A stretch of 50,274 nt of DNA from Clostridiales bacterium (GTDB lineage Bacteria > Bacillota > Clostridia > Lachnospirales > Lachnospiraceae): positions 1-50,274 of the forward strand of contig JAQYAH010000080.1 of NCBI GenBank assembly GCA_029227635.1, in the 5' to 3' direction. A program made the translations under genes and the position numbers. Below, piece after piece: positions 25,405-34,500 of this stretch. Positions within the stretch are counted from its first letter, which is position 1; every line of letters begins with the position of its first letter. The notes under the pieces are model-generated. The model had not been told where the DNA came from. It saw only the letters and a program-made list of their open reading frames with translations, and did no database searches.

Positions 25405-26169
25405 ATGAGTAGATTAGAGGGAAAAATTGCAATTATCACCGGAGGAAATTCAGGATTAGGCTCTACCACAGCACAACTTTTTGCAAAAGAAGGGGCTTGT
25501 GTAGTGATTACCGCAAGACGTGAAGCACAGCTTTTAGAAGTGGCAGAGAAGATACGTGAGTCAGGCGGGGAGGTACTCCCGGTTGTAGCCGATATTTCAA
25601 GAAAAGGCGATGCTGATATGGTGGTTGCCAAAACCATTGAGGCTTATGGCAAGGTAGATATTCTTGTAAACTGTGCCGGAGTTCTGGAAGCCGGCTTAAA
25701 ACCTATTGACAGATTTACCGACGATGATCTGGACAGGATAGTGGATATCAACCAGAAGGGTACTATGTACTGCATCAGAGCCGCTGCAAAAGAAATGTCG
25801 AAAACCGGATACGGTTCTATTGTAAATGTGGCTTCAATAGCCGGTGTAATGGGATGCGGAGGTGCTGCCTACGTTTCATCCAAAGCAGCAGTTGTTGGTA
25901 TTACAAGGCATACCGGACTTCGTTTTGCCGGAACCAACATCCGATGCAATGCGGTTTGCCCTGGCACTATCGTTACCCCCATGGTGGCAACTACCGATCC
26001 GGCGACCCTGGATCCGGATATGATGGGACAAATGGCAAAACACAGCGACTTGAAGGTAAGGCCTTGTATGCCGGAAGATGTGGCAAACATTATACTGTTC
26101 CTTGCAAGCGATGAGTCCGCTGCAATTACCGGGCAGGCTCTTCATACCGATTTCGGTTCAACACTTTGA
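25405..26169 (+). CDS. SDR family NAD(P)-dependent oxidoreductase
   Basis: This is a classical short-chain dehydrogenase of 254 residues. It has the cofactor motif Thr-Gly-Gly-Asn-Ser-Gly-Leu-Gly near residues 10-17, Asn-Cys-Ala-Gly near 88, and the catalytic set S144, Y156 and K160 (Tyr-Val-Ser-Ser-Lys). The C-terminal Ala-Ile-Thr-Gly-Gln resembles FabG-like and sugar-alcohol or steroid dehydrogenases. The substrate cannot be told from sequence. AAGGAGG precedes ATG 25405. It has its own promoter and terminator. Confidence 0.9.
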   Translation: MSRLEGKIAIITGGNSGLGSTTAQLFAKEGACVVITARREAQLLEVAEKIRESGGEVLPVVADISRKGDADMVVAKTIEAYGKVDILVNCAGVLEAGLKPIDRFTDDDLDRIVDINQKGTMYCIRAAAKEMSKTGYGSIVNVASIAGVMGCGGAAYVSSKAAVVGITRHTGLRFAGTNIRCNAVCPGTIVTPMVATTDPATLDPDMMGQMAKHSDLKVRPCMPEDVANIILFLASDESAAITGQALHTDFGSTL

Positions 26170-26193
26170 GTACAGTCAGAATATCTTGAGATT

Positions 26194-26224
26194 AGCGAGG
26201 TTCGTGCTGCGGGCCTCGCTTTTT
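26194..26224 (+). terminator. terminator of the SDR gene
   Basis: AGCGAGG (26194-26200) pairs with CCTCGCT (26214-26220), followed by T to 26224. Confidence 0.8.
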
Positions 26225-26239
26225 AATTTACATAGGTAG

Positions 26240-26268
26240 TGGAACAATAAGCGGTTTTGTTATAAAAT
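26240..26268 (+). promoter_or_regulatory. weak predicted promoter of the zinc-ribbon membrane protein gene
   Basis: TGGAAC at 26240-26245, 17 bases, TAAAAT at 26263-26268. The -35 matches the consensus at only three of six positions. Confidence 0.35.
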
Positions 26269-26304
26269 GAACTCGTAGTTTTTTTTTCAAGGAGATATAG
26301 AGTT

Positions 26305-27054
26305 ATGAATACAAACAACAAGTTGTCAACCATGGGGCTAGTTGCCGCTGCTTTGGCAGGGGGGCTGACCCTTGTGAGTATTATCAATGAAATAATGCTT
26401 GTAGCCCACAGATTTTCCTATCAGTATTATGTTAGTGGGTCAGTGATCTTTTTGGGATTATTTACAATTGCTTATAGTGCAGTTATTGCGCTGGGTGTGT
26501 TCATGAAGAACAGTTCTCTGGTAACAGGTGGAATTGCCTTAAGAGCGTTTCTGTACGTAATTAATGTGCTAAGACTTATTCTCTACTTGATAAGGGGCTA
26601 TTACATAAATATGGGAGCTATGTTCTTTCTTAGAATCTTTATTCCCAGAATCCTTGATCTTTGTGGAGCTGTGCTCCTGCTTGGATTTGTAATTGTAGTT
26701 AACAGGAAGGATGATAAGAGCATAGGAGTTATCAAGCTGTGGTTTGTTCCCGGAGCAATTAATGCATTCGTATTAATCCTGGATTTCCTGTGCGGAAACA
26801 ATTATCTGGCAGGCTTTTCGGGATTTGTAAGTTTGGTTTCCTGGGCTCTTGAGATAGCTCTTGTATTTGTAATTTGCTATTATCTAATAGAAAAAGACTC
26901 CACAACAGCAAACATGACCATGAATAAGGGGGCTGATTCTTTTGCGAATCAGGGAAGTGCACCGGTGGCAGGAAGGAAGTTCTGTACACATTGCGGTAAA
27001 CCTTTTGGACCTGATGATAAATTCTGTTTTAACTGCGGTCAGAAGCGCGAGTAG
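26305..27054 (+). CDS. multi-span membrane protein with C-terminal zinc ribbon
   Basis: No named family is recognised with confidence. The 249 residues contain about six hydrophobic segments (roughly 10-33, 43-66, 75-98, 108-130, 143-163, 170-195), then a polar linker and a zinc ribbon with C227-x2-C230 and C241-x2-C244 ending Asn-Cys-Gly-Gln. Such zinc-ribbon membrane proteins are common in Clostridia with unknown roles; the ribbon probably faces the cytoplasm. AAGGAG precedes the start. hisH follows by 14 bases, so it is probably the first gene of a unit with hisH, hisF and ung. Confidence 0.8.
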   Translation: MNTNNKLSTMGLVAAALAGGLTLVSIINEIMLVAHRFSYQYYVSGSVIFLGLFTIAYSAVIALGVFMKNSSLVTGGIALRAFLYVINVLRLILYLIRGYYINMGAMFFLRIFIPRILDLCGAVLLLGFVIVVNRKDDKSIGVIKLWFVPGAINAFVLILDFLCGNNYLAGFSGFVSLVSWALEIALVFVICYYLIEKDSTTANMTMNKGADSFANQGSAPVAGRKFCTHCGKPFGPDDKFCFNCGQKRE

Positions 27055-27068
27055 TATAGGGTTATAAG

Positions 27069-27671
27069 ATGATTGCAATAATTGACTATGATGCCGGGAA
27101 TATCATGAGTGTCACAAAGGCTTTTGAGTATCTTGGGGAGAAGCCGGTGCTCACAAGAGATAAAGAGACACTACTTAAAGCGGATAAGGTAATTCTTCCG
27201 GGAGTAGGATCTTTCGGGGTTGCTATGGATAATCTGAATAAATATGATCTGGTTCCGGTGATACGTGAGATCTATGAGAGCGGTAAACCTCTTTTGGGAA
27301 TATGCCTGGGACTTCAGCTGCTTTTTGAGGGAAGCGAGGAGTCTTTCGGGGTTCCGGGTCTGGGATTTTTACCCGGAGTGATCAGACATTTTCCGGAAAG
27401 TGATATGAAGATTCCCCATATGGGTTGGAATTCCCTGAAACTCTCCGGTGACGGAAGATTGTTTAAAGGCTTGTCGGATGAGGAGTATGTTTATTTCGTC
27501 CACACCTATTACCTGGACTCCGCGAACAGAGACATTGTTAAGGCAACTTCAGACTATATCCTTGAGTTCGATGCTTCCATTGAGAAGGGAAACCTTTTTG
27601 CCTGTCAGTTCCACCCGGAGAAAAGCGGCAGAACCGGACTTAAGATATTAAAGAATTTTATTGATCTTTAG
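27069..27671 (+). CDS. hisH: imidazole glycerol phosphate synthase, glutaminase subunit HisH
   Basis: HisH hydrolyses glutamine and channels ammonia to HisF for imidazole glycerol phosphate synthesis in histidine formation. The 200-residue protein is a class I glutamine amidotransferase with nucleophile C79 in Gly-Ile-Cys-Leu-Gly-Leu-Gln and the His-Glu pair in Phe-His-Pro-Glu-Lys-Ser near residue 182. The N-terminus Ile-Asp-Tyr-Asp-Ala-Gly-Asn matches HisH. hisF follows by eight bases, matching the heterodimer. Confidence 0.97.
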   Translation: MIAIIDYDAGNIMSVTKAFEYLGEKPVLTRDKETLLKADKVILPGVGSFGVAMDNLNKYDLVPVIREIYESGKPLLGICLGLQLLFEGSEESFGVPGLGFLPGVIRHFPESDMKIPHMGWNSLKLSGDGRLFKGLSDEEYVYFVHTYYLDSANRDIVKATSDYILEFDASIEKGNLFACQFHPEKSGRTGLKILKNFIDL

Positions 27672-27679
27672 GAGCAGTA

Positions 27680-28441
27680 ATGCATACGAAGCGAATTATT
27701 CCCTGTCTGGATGTAAAAAACGGGCGGGTAGTTAAAGGTGTACAGTTTCTGGGGCTCAGAGATGCCGGGGATCCGGTAGAGTGTGCCAAGATATATGATG
27801 CCGCCGGCGCGGATGAACTTGTATTTTTGGACATCACTGCAACCTCCGATGCCAGGAAAACTGTAGTAGATATGGTGAGATCTGTGGCGGAGCAGGTCTT
27901 CATTCCTTTCACCGTAGGTGGGGGAATAAGGACTGTTGAAGACTTTAGGGAGATATTAAGAGAGGGCGCCGACAAGATATCGGTAAACTCAGCAGCTATC
28001 AACAACCCGAGACTCATGTCAGATGCCGCAGATAAGTTTGGTAGTCAGTGTGTAGTGTTGGCTATTGATGCAAAAAGACGTCCAGATGGCAGTGGCTGGA
28101 CAGTCTATAAAAACGGCGGAAGAATAGATGTAGGACTTGATGCAGTCGAGTGGGCCATGGAAGGTGAGCGACTGGGTGCCGGTGAAATACTTCTCACCAG
28201 TATGGATTGTGACGGATCCAAGGATGGCTATGATCTGGAACTCACAGAGGCTATTTCACAGGCGGTAAAGATTCCGGTGATTGCATCAGGCGGCGCCGGC
28301 AAGCTGGAAGATTTTAAAGATGTTTTTGAGAAGACCTCGGCAGAGGCGGCTCTCGCGGCCTCTCTGTTTCATTATAAGAAACTGGAGATAATGCAGGTAA
28401 AAGAGTACCTGAGAAGTAACGGTATCTCTGTAAGGATCTAA
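27680..28441 (+). CDS. hisF: imidazole glycerol phosphate synthase, cyclase subunit HisF
   Basis: HisF is a beta/alpha barrel that uses HisH ammonia to split PRFAR into imidazole glycerol phosphate and AICAR. The 253-residue protein has both catalytic aspartates: D11 in Cys-Leu-Asp-Val-Lys-Asn-Gly-Arg and D130 in Leu-Ala-Ile-Asp-Ala-Lys. Phosphate-site motifs Gly-Gly-Gly-Ile-Arg and Ala-Ser-Gly-Gly-Ala-Gly are present. ung starts one base after its stop. Confidence 0.97.
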   Translation: MHTKRIIPCLDVKNGRVVKGVQFLGLRDAGDPVECAKIYDAAGADELVFLDITATSDARKTVVDMVRSVAEQVFIPFTVGGGIRTVEDFREILREGADKISVNSAAINNPRLMSDAADKFGSQCVVLAIDAKRRPDGSGWTVYKNGGRIDVGLDAVEWAMEGERLGAGEILLTSMDCDGSKDGYDLELTEAISQAVKIPVIASGGAGKLEDFKDVFEKTSAEAALAASLFHYKKLEIMQVKEYLRSNGISVRI

Positions 28442-28442
28442 T

Positions 28443-29111
28443 ATGTCCGGAATTTCAAATGATTGGTTTCCTGTACTTAGGGAAGAGTTTAAGAAACCTT
28501 ATTATGCAAAATTATATAATACTGTTCGGGAAGAATACTCAAAAGGTCAGGTCTTTCCTCCCTCGGAAGAGATCTTTAATGCTTTTCACCTGACACCTCT
28601 TTCGGAGGTTAAGGTGGTGATTCTGGGGCAGGATCCTTATCACAATGATGGTCAGGCGGAGGGACTTTGCTTTTCGGTTCGTAAGGGAGTAGATATACCA
28701 CCCTCACTTCAGAATATATACAAAGAACTTCACGATGACCTGGGGTGCAGTATTCCGAACCACGGAAGTCTGCGAAAATGGGCAAAACAGGGAGTGTTGC
28801 TCCTCAATACCGTGCTTACGGTGAGAGCTCACGAGGCCAATTCTCATAAGGGCATTGGATGGGAAGAGTTTACGGACAAAGTAATAAGAGTTCTCAACGC
28901 TCAGAACCGCCCTATGGTCTTCATACTCTGGGGCAGGCCGGCTCAGGCGAAGAAGGCACTGATAACAAATCCTGATATCCTGATTCTTGAAGCACCCCAT
29001 CCTTCGCCTCTTGCAGCTTACAGGGGGTTCTTCGGGAGCAGACCTTTCAGTAAAACCAACAGCTATCTCATAAATAATGGTTATGAGCCAATAGATTGGC
29101 AGATAGACTAA
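28443..29111 (+). CDS. ung: uracil-DNA glycosylase, family 1
   Basis: Ung removes uracil from DNA and starts base excision repair. The 222-residue protein has the water-activating motif Gly-Gln-Asp-Pro-Tyr-His with D64 and the leucine-loop motif His-Pro-Ser-Pro-Leu with H186. It starts one base after the hisF stop, so it is translated within the histidine unit, which is an odd pairing with no obvious pathway link. A strong bidirectional terminator follows. Confidence 0.97.
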   Translation: MSGISNDWFPVLREEFKKPYYAKLYNTVREEYSKGQVFPPSEEIFNAFHLTPLSEVKVVILGQDPYHNDGQAEGLCFSVRKGVDIPPSLQNIYKELHDDLGCSIPNHGSLRKWAKQGVLLLNTVLTVRAHEANSHKGIGWEEFTDKVIRVLNAQNRPMVFILWGRPAQAKKALITNPDILILEAPHPSPLAAYRGFFGSRPFSKTNSYLINNGYEPIDWQID

Positions 29112-29154
29112 AAGCAAGGTATGTTCACTTTGTTGTGAAACATACCTTGCTTTT
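29110..29154. terminator. bidirectional terminator between ung and the dehydratase activator
   Basis: Arms 29110-29125 and 29139-29154 pair at 16 consecutive positions, with AAAA and TTTT at the outer ends. It can stop transcription from ung on the plus strand and from the convergent minus-strand gene. Confidence 0.9.
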
Positions 29155-29173
29155 ATGATTATTATAATGATTT

Positions 29174-32100
29174 CTAATCCAGCTGTTTTACCGCTGTGCT
29201 CAGCATCAGTTTGATTCGATTTAGCTGGTTTACTTCACTGGCACCGGGGTCAAAGTCGATCGCTACAATGTTGGAGTCGGGGTACTTCTTTCGAAGCTGC
29301 TTTATTACACCTTTTCCAACTATGTGGTTCGGGAGACATCCAAAAGGCTGGGTGCACACGATATTAGGGGTACCGCTTTTTATGAGCTCTAACATTTCTC
29401 CGGTGAGGAACCATCCTTCTCCGGTCTGGTTGCCAGGTGAAACGATATCAGAAGCCATTTCCGCCAGTTCATTTATTGGAGTAGGCGGCTCGAACCGTTT
29501 GCTCTCTATGAAAGCTTCCGTTGCCGGAGCTCTCAGCCACTCGACAGCCTTGATACCGATGTTGCCGATAAGTTTGCTTTTCTTGCTGAAGCCAAGTTTA
29601 TCCGTCTTAAAATTCTGGTTGTAGAAGCAGTACTGGAGGAAATCCAGAAGATCCGGAACAACAGCCTCGGCACCTTCTTTTTCCAAAAGTTCTACCAGAT
29701 AATTGTTTGCTATGGGCAGGAACTTTACCAGAATTTCTCCAACGACACCTACTCTGGGCTTTTTGATATCCAGAAGAGGGAGCTCATCAAAATCTTTGAT
29801 GATGGCTTTACAGAGTTTCTTGTATTTTCTTCTGGTGGGAAAGCCGGTGGAGACGAATTCCCTGGCAATACTATTCCACTTATCATAAAGTGCGTTTGCG
29901 GATCCGGGAACGGCCTCATAAGGACGCACTTTGTAAAGACATTTCATGAAAATATCGCCTATGGCAGCTCCATAAACGCCTCGCATGATCAACTGAGGTG
30001 TGAGTTTGAATCCGGGATTTTTCTCCAGACCGCTTAAGTTTATGGAGATTACCGGAATATTTTCGTATCCGGCCTTGGCCAGGGCTCTTCTGATAAAGCC
30101 AATATAGTTGGTGGCTCTGCATCCACCTCCGGTCTGAGAAATCATGATTGCGATTTTGTCCGGATCATATTTGCCGGATTCCAGTGCGTCCATGATCTGG
30201 CCCACAACAATGAGGGAGGGGTAGCAGGCATCATTGTTTACGTATTTAAGGCCCATATCGATGGAAGCCCGGTTGTCACTGTCCAGCACTTCCAGATTGT
30301 AACCGGAAGCATTAAATGCTGCCTCGATGACGTTAAAGTGAATGGGAGACATCTGGGGACAAAGTATCGTATAATTTTTTCGCATTTCCCGGGTGAAAGG
30401 TACCTTTTCAATGGAGGAGGGAACGATGCTTCGCTCCTTGCCACCTTCTTCTTCCCGGACACGAAGAGCGGACAGAAGTGAGCGCACCCGGATTCGGGCA
30501 GCTCCCAGGTTGTTTACCTCATCGATTTTTAGACAAGTGTAGATCTTGTCAGAATTATCCAAAATATCCCGCACGGCGTCGGTGGTTACAGCATCCAATC
30601 CGCAGCCAAAAGAATTCAGCTGGATCAGATCGAAATCCTCACGAAGCTTGACCATATTTGCGGCAGCATAGAGCCTTGAGTGGTACATCCACTGATCCAT
30701 TACTATTAGTGGCCTCTCTACGGGATTGATCTCAGAAATAGAGTCCTCGGTCAGAACTGCTACTCCGTAGGAGGTAATCAGCTCGGGGATTCCATGGTTG
30801 ATCTCGGGATCCACGTGATAAGGGCGTCCCGCAAGAACAATAGCATGTCTGTTGTTGTTTTCCACCCAGTTGATGACTTTTCTTCCCTGCTCGTACATAT
30901 CATTGCGGAAGGATGCCATCTCTTCCCAACCGTGGTGAATAGCCGCTTTGAGTTCTGCCTCATCAATGCCGAATTCTTTTGCGAAGCTGTCATTTAATCC
31001 GGTAAAGATGGTGGATTCGCTGGTTAATGCCACGAAGGGATTGTAAAGCTTAACCGTGTTGTTGGTAATGGCATCCACATTGTTTTTGATATTCTCCGCA
31101 TAGGAGGTGACAATAGGGCAGTTGTAGTGGTTGTCAGCTTTTGAAAACTCTTTGCGTTCAAAAGGAACACAAGGGTAAAAGATTTTCTCAATCCCCTCGT
31201 TGATAAGCCACTGAACATGTCCGTGTGCCAGCTTAGCCGGATAGCATTCCGATTCGCTCGGGATGGATTCAATTCCCAGTTCATAGATCTTCCGGGTGGA
31301 AGAAGGAGAGAGAATTACTGAAAAACCCAGTTCTGTGAGGAGCACGTGCCAGAAAGGATAGTTCTCGTACATGTTAAGTACTCTGGGCACTCCTATAACA
31401 CCCCGCTTTGCTTTTTCAGGTGCTAGGGGAGCGTAGTCAAAGAGCCGCTGGTTTTTATAAGCAAAAAGGTTGGGAATGTCCTTATTTGTTTTCTCCTTGC
31501 CGAGACCTTTTTCGCATCGGTTGCCGGATACAAATCGTCTTCCGTTGCCGAAATTGTTTATGGTCAGGCGGCAGTGGTTGTTGCATCCCTGGCAGCGGGT
31601 CATGCGGATCACAACATCCAGGTCATTGATCTCATCAATTGAGAGCATGGTAGTCTCAAGTCCTTCTTTGTAGTGAGATCGAGCGACAAGAGCTGCTCCG
31701 AAGGCCCCCATTATTCCGGCGATGTCGGGGCGAATTGCCTCACATTCCGCTATATTCTCAAAGCTTCGCAAAATCGCATTATTGTAGAACGTTCCGCCCT
31801 GAACAACGATATGTCTGCCAAGCTCAGAGGCCTTTGATACTTTTATTACTTTGTAAAGTGCGTTCTTGATTACCGAGTAGGCGAGACCGGCGGAGATGTC
31901 AGCCACAGACGCGCCCTCTTTCTGGGCCTGCTTTACTTTAGAATTCATGAACACAGTACATCTGGTTCCCAGATCAATAGGGTTTTGGGCAAAAAGGGCC
32001 TCCTTAGCGAAGTCCTCCACAGAGTAACCAAGGGATTTGGCAAAAGTCTCAATGAAAGAGCCGCATCCTGAGGAGCAGGCTTCGTTCAAAAGCACAGAGT

Positions 32101-33436
32101 CTACCGTTCCGTTTTTTATTTTGATACATTTCATATCCTGGCCGCCAATATCCAGAATGCAGTCCACTTCCGGATCAAAAAAAGCAGCAGCAAAATAGTG
32201 GGAGACGGTCTCAACCTCCCCTTCATCCAACTGAAAAGCGGATTTGATCAGCGCTTCTCCGTAGCCGGTTGAGCAGGAACGAACGATCTCTGCATCTTCG
32301 GGCAAAAGAGAAAAGATTTCATTCAGAGATCTGATGGAGGTCTTTAATGGATCTCCGTTGTTGCTGGAATAAAAGCTGTAGAGCAGGGTTCCGTCCTCAG
32401 CGATAACTGCTGTTTTGGTAGTGGTGGAACCCGCGTCGATTCCAAGGAAGCATTTGCCATGGTAGTTCTCAAGGTCACCTTTGACTACCACGTGGCGGTT
32501 ATGCCTGTCAATAAAGCTGTCATAATCGCTTCGGTTTGCAAACAGAGGTTCCATTCGAGCAACCTCAAAAGCCATTTTGATTTTGCCCTCAAGCCGCTTC
32601 TGAACTTCTGAGACGGAGACGATACACTCCTTGTCATAGTTCATAGCTGCACCCATAGCAGCAAAAAGATGGGAATTAACCGGAATTATTGCGTGTTCCT
32701 TATCAAGCTTTAAAGTTCTGATAAAGGCATTTCGAAGTTCTGAGAGGAAATGTAGAGGTCCGCCGAGGAAGGCAACGTGGCCTCTTATGGGTTTGCCGCA
32801 GGCAAGACCGCTTATTGTCTGGTTTACTACCGCCTGAAAAATAGAAGCAGCCAGATCTTCCTTGGCAGCACCATCGTTGATGAGGGGCTGTATGTCTGAT
32901 TTGGCAAATACTCCACATCTGGCGGCTATTGTATATAGAGCCTGATAGTCCTTTGCGTACTCATTAAGTCCTGTGGGATCGGTCTGAAGGAGAGAGGCCA
33001 TCTGATCGATAAAGGAGCCTGTACCGCCGGCGCAGATTCCATTCATTCGCTGTTCCACGTTGTTTCCTTCAAAATAGATGATTTTAGCATCCTCACCTCC
33101 AAGCTCTATAGCAACATCTGTCTGAGGTGCGACTGCACTTAAAGCAGAGGATACGGCTATAACTTCCTGGACAAAAGGAATACTCAGGTGATTTGCCAGA
33201 GTGAGGCCTCCCGAACCGGTTATTACCGGATGAACGTCGATGCTTCCGAATTTATCTATGATCTTACGGAGCAGATCTGAGAGTGTTTCCTGAATGTTGG
33301 CAAAATGACGCTGATAATCGGAAAAAAGCAGATCATTTCTATGATCCAGGAGTGCTACTTTAACTGTTGTGGAACCTATATCGATTCCTAGATAATAACT
33401 GTATGTTCCCAATTTTGTGATCGTGAGAAGACTCAC
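29174..33436 (-). CDS. acyl-CoA dehydratase activase-related fusion (BadF/BcrA ATPase x2 + DUF2229 + HgdB-like)
   Basis: The 1420-residue protein belongs to the large 2-hydroxyglutaryl-CoA dehydratase activator family. Order: a BadF/BcrA ATPase domain (about 14-285) with Gly-Ile-Asp-Ile-Gly-Ser-Thr-Thr and Cys-Ala-Gly-Gly-Thr-Gly-Ser; a second ATPase domain (about 328-590) with Gly-Ile-Asp-Ala-Gly-Ser-Thr-Thr; a cysteine cluster Cys-Gln-Gly-Cys-x3-Cys near 615 opening a DUF2229-like part; and a C-terminal HgdB/HgdC-like part (about 1050-1400). Activases inject an electron into dehydratases using ATP and a [4Fe-4S] cluster. No dehydratase gene is adjacent and the partner is unknown. GTG 33436 has GGAGG only three bases away; TTG 33412 is an alternative. 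Confidence 0.88.
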   Translation of the reverse strand: MSLLTITKLGTYSYYLGIDIGSTTVKVALLDHRNDLLFSDYQRHFANIQETLSDLLRKIIDKFGSIDVHPVITGSGGLTLANHLSIPFVQEVIAVSSALSAVAPQTDVAIELGGEDAKIIYFEGNNVEQRMNGICAGGTGSFIDQMASLLQTDPTGLNEYAKDYQALYTIAARCGVFAKSDIQPLINDGAAKEDLAASIFQAVVNQTISGLACGKPIRGHVAFLGGPLHFLSELRNAFIRTLKLDKEHAIIPVNSHLFAAMGAAMNYDKECIVSVSEVQKRLEGKIKMAFEVARMEPLFANRSDYDSFIDRHNRHVVVKGDLENYHGKCFLGIDAGSTTTKTAVIAEDGTLLYSFYSSNNGDPLKTSIRSLNEIFSLLPEDAEIVRSCSTGYGEALIKSAFQLDEGEVETVSHYFAAAFFDPEVDCILDIGGQDMKCIKIKNGTVDSVLLNEACSSGCGSFIETFAKSLGYSVEDFAKEALFAQNPIDLGTRCTVFMNSKVKQAQKEGASVADISAGLAYSVIKNALYKVIKVSKASELGRHIVVQGGTFYNNAILRSFENIAECEAIRPDIAGIMGAFGAALVARSHYKEGLETTMLSIDEINDLDVVIRMTRCQGCNNHCRLTINNFGNGRRFVSGNRCEKGLGKEKTNKDIPNLFAYKNQRLFDYAPLAPEKAKRGVIGVPRVLNMYENYPFWHVLLTELGFSVILSPSSTRKIYELGIESIPSESECYPAKLAHGHVQWLINEGIEKIFYPCVPFERKEFSKADNHYNCPIVTSYAENIKNNVDAITNNTVKLYNPFVALTSESTIFTGLNDSFAKEFGIDEAELKAAIHHGWEEMASFRNDMYEQGRKVINWVENNNRHAIVLAGRPYHVDPEINHGIPELITSYGVAVLTEDSISEINPVERPLIVMDQWMYHSRLYAAANMVKLREDFDLIQLNSFGCGLDAVTTDAVRDILDNSDKIYTCLKIDEVNNLGAARIRVRSLLSALRVREEEGGKERSIVPSSIEKVPFTREMRKNYTILCPQMSPIHFNVIEAAFNASGYNLEVLDSDNRASIDMGLKYVNNDACYPSLIVVGQIMDALESGKYDPDKIAIMISQTGGGCRATNYIGFIRRALAKAGYENIPVISINLSGLEKNPGFKLTPQLIMRGVYGAAIGDIFMKCLYKVRPYEAVPGSANALYDKWNSIAREFVSTGFPTRRKYKKLCKAIIKDFDELPLLDIKKPRVGVVGEILVKFLPIANNYLVELLEKEGAEAVVPDLLDFLQYCFYNQNFKTDKLGFSKKSKLIGNIGIKAVEWLRAPATEAFIESKRFEPPTPINELAEMASDIVSPGNQTGEGWFLTGEMLELIKSGTPNIVCTQPFGCLPNHIVGKGVIKQLRKKYPDSNIVAIDFDPGASEVNQLNRIKLMLSTAVKQLD

Positions 33437-33469
33437 TTTCCTCCATAAAAAATCCTACTTGAATAAAAT

Positions 33470-33498
33470 ATTATAATACTTTTCCTCTTTTTTTTCAA
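33470..33498 (-). promoter_or_regulatory. predicted promoter of the dehydratase activator gene
   Basis: On the minus strand: TTGAAA (33498-33493), 17 bases, TATAAT (33475-33470). Confidence 0.7.
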
Positions 33499-33514
33499 GA
33501 AATGAGCACCTTTG

Positions 33515-33543
33515 TTGACATGAGAGAGTCGTATATTTATAAT
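33515..33543 (+). promoter_or_regulatory. consensus promoter of the rhomboid-like gene
   Basis: TTGACA at 33515-33520, exactly 17 bases, TATAAT at 33538-33543. This is a perfect sigma-A consensus, divergent from the promoter at 33470-33498. Confidence 0.85.
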
Positions 33544-33582
33544 GTATAAGGTGTTTTTTCTGTAAGATTGGGAGATTATAGA

Positions 33583-34482
33583 ATGAAATTGATCGACAGA
33601 CTGGAGCGCAGGTTCGGAAGTTATGCGATTGCTGACCTGCCTCTTTGTATAGCAATAATGTATATTGCCGGATATCTGATATCTCTGGTGTCTCCGGGGT
33701 TCTATGATTCCTACCTGGCATTGGATGTAGGTATGCTCCTTAAGGGCCAGATATGGAGAATCATCACCTTTATCATACAGCCCCCCTCAACAGGGTTGTT
33801 TTACGTGATTCTGGCAGTGTATCTCTACTACATGATAAGCAAGATCCTCAATCAGTATTGGGGAGCTTTCCGGTTCAATCTCTATTTCTTTTCCGGTATA
33901 TTATTTCATGTATTAGGAGCAATTATTGCATATTTATTAACATGGGTTTTCTTCGGCGAGGGAATTAGTTTTCACCTGGGAATCAACTATCTGAATCTAT
34001 CCATGTTTTTTGCATTTGCTGCCATGTTTCCGGACATGCAGATGCTGTTGTTTTTTGTGATACCAATAAAGATGAAGTGGCTTGCCATTATTGACGCAGT
34101 TTTCTTCGGATATAGCATTGTCAGAGGATTTCTGCCTACCTTTATTACCGGGTATTCTACTGCAACAAGACTATATCTCATGAGTAATTCAATAGCAGCT
34201 TTGGTGTCACTGCTTAATTTCTTTATTTTCTTCATATCAATGAAGAAGCGTAACACGGTTTCTTTTGCCCAGGCGAAGAACAGACGTCGATTCCAACAGG
34301 CTGTCCGGAGAGAGTCATCCACGGTAGGAGGCGGAACCGAGGGAATCGTCAGACACCGATGCTGTATTTGCGGCAGGACTAACCTGACAGATCCGAACCT
34401 TGAATTTAGATTTTGCTCAAAATGCGCAGGTGGAAGAGAGTACTGCCAGGACCACTTATTCACCCACGAGCATGTTAAATAG
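33583..34482 (+). CDS. rhomboid-like multi-span membrane protein with C-terminal zinc finger
   Basis: The 299-residue protein has about six hydrophobic segments in the first 215 residues, with the Derlin/TMEM115-like rhomboid pattern of an N-terminal pair of helices, an Ile-Trp-Arg-Ile-Ile-Thr segment near 58 and a long C-terminal tail. No Gly-x-Ser-x-Gly serine-protease motif was found, so it is probably an inactive rhomboid relative. The tail ends in a candidate zinc site: C260-x2-C263, C278-x2-C281, C288, H291 and H295. ATG 33583 has GGGAG upstream. Function is unknown. The family call rests on layout and may be wrong. Confidence 0.7.
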   Translation: MKLIDRLERRFGSYAIADLPLCIAIMYIAGYLISLVSPGFYDSYLALDVGMLLKGQIWRIITFIIQPPSTGLFYVILAVYLYYMISKILNQYWGAFRFNLYFFSGILFHVLGAIIAYLLTWVFFGEGISFHLGINYLNLSMFFAFAAMFPDMQMLLFFVIPIKMKWLAIIDAVFFGYSIVRGFLPTFITGYSTATRLYLMSNSIAALVSLLNFFIFFISMKKRNTVSFAQAKNRRRFQQAVRRESSTVGGGTEGIVRHRCCICGRTNLTDPNLEFRFCSKCAGGREYCQDHLFTHEHVK

Positions 34483-34500
34483 AACGGAGGAAGATGATAA

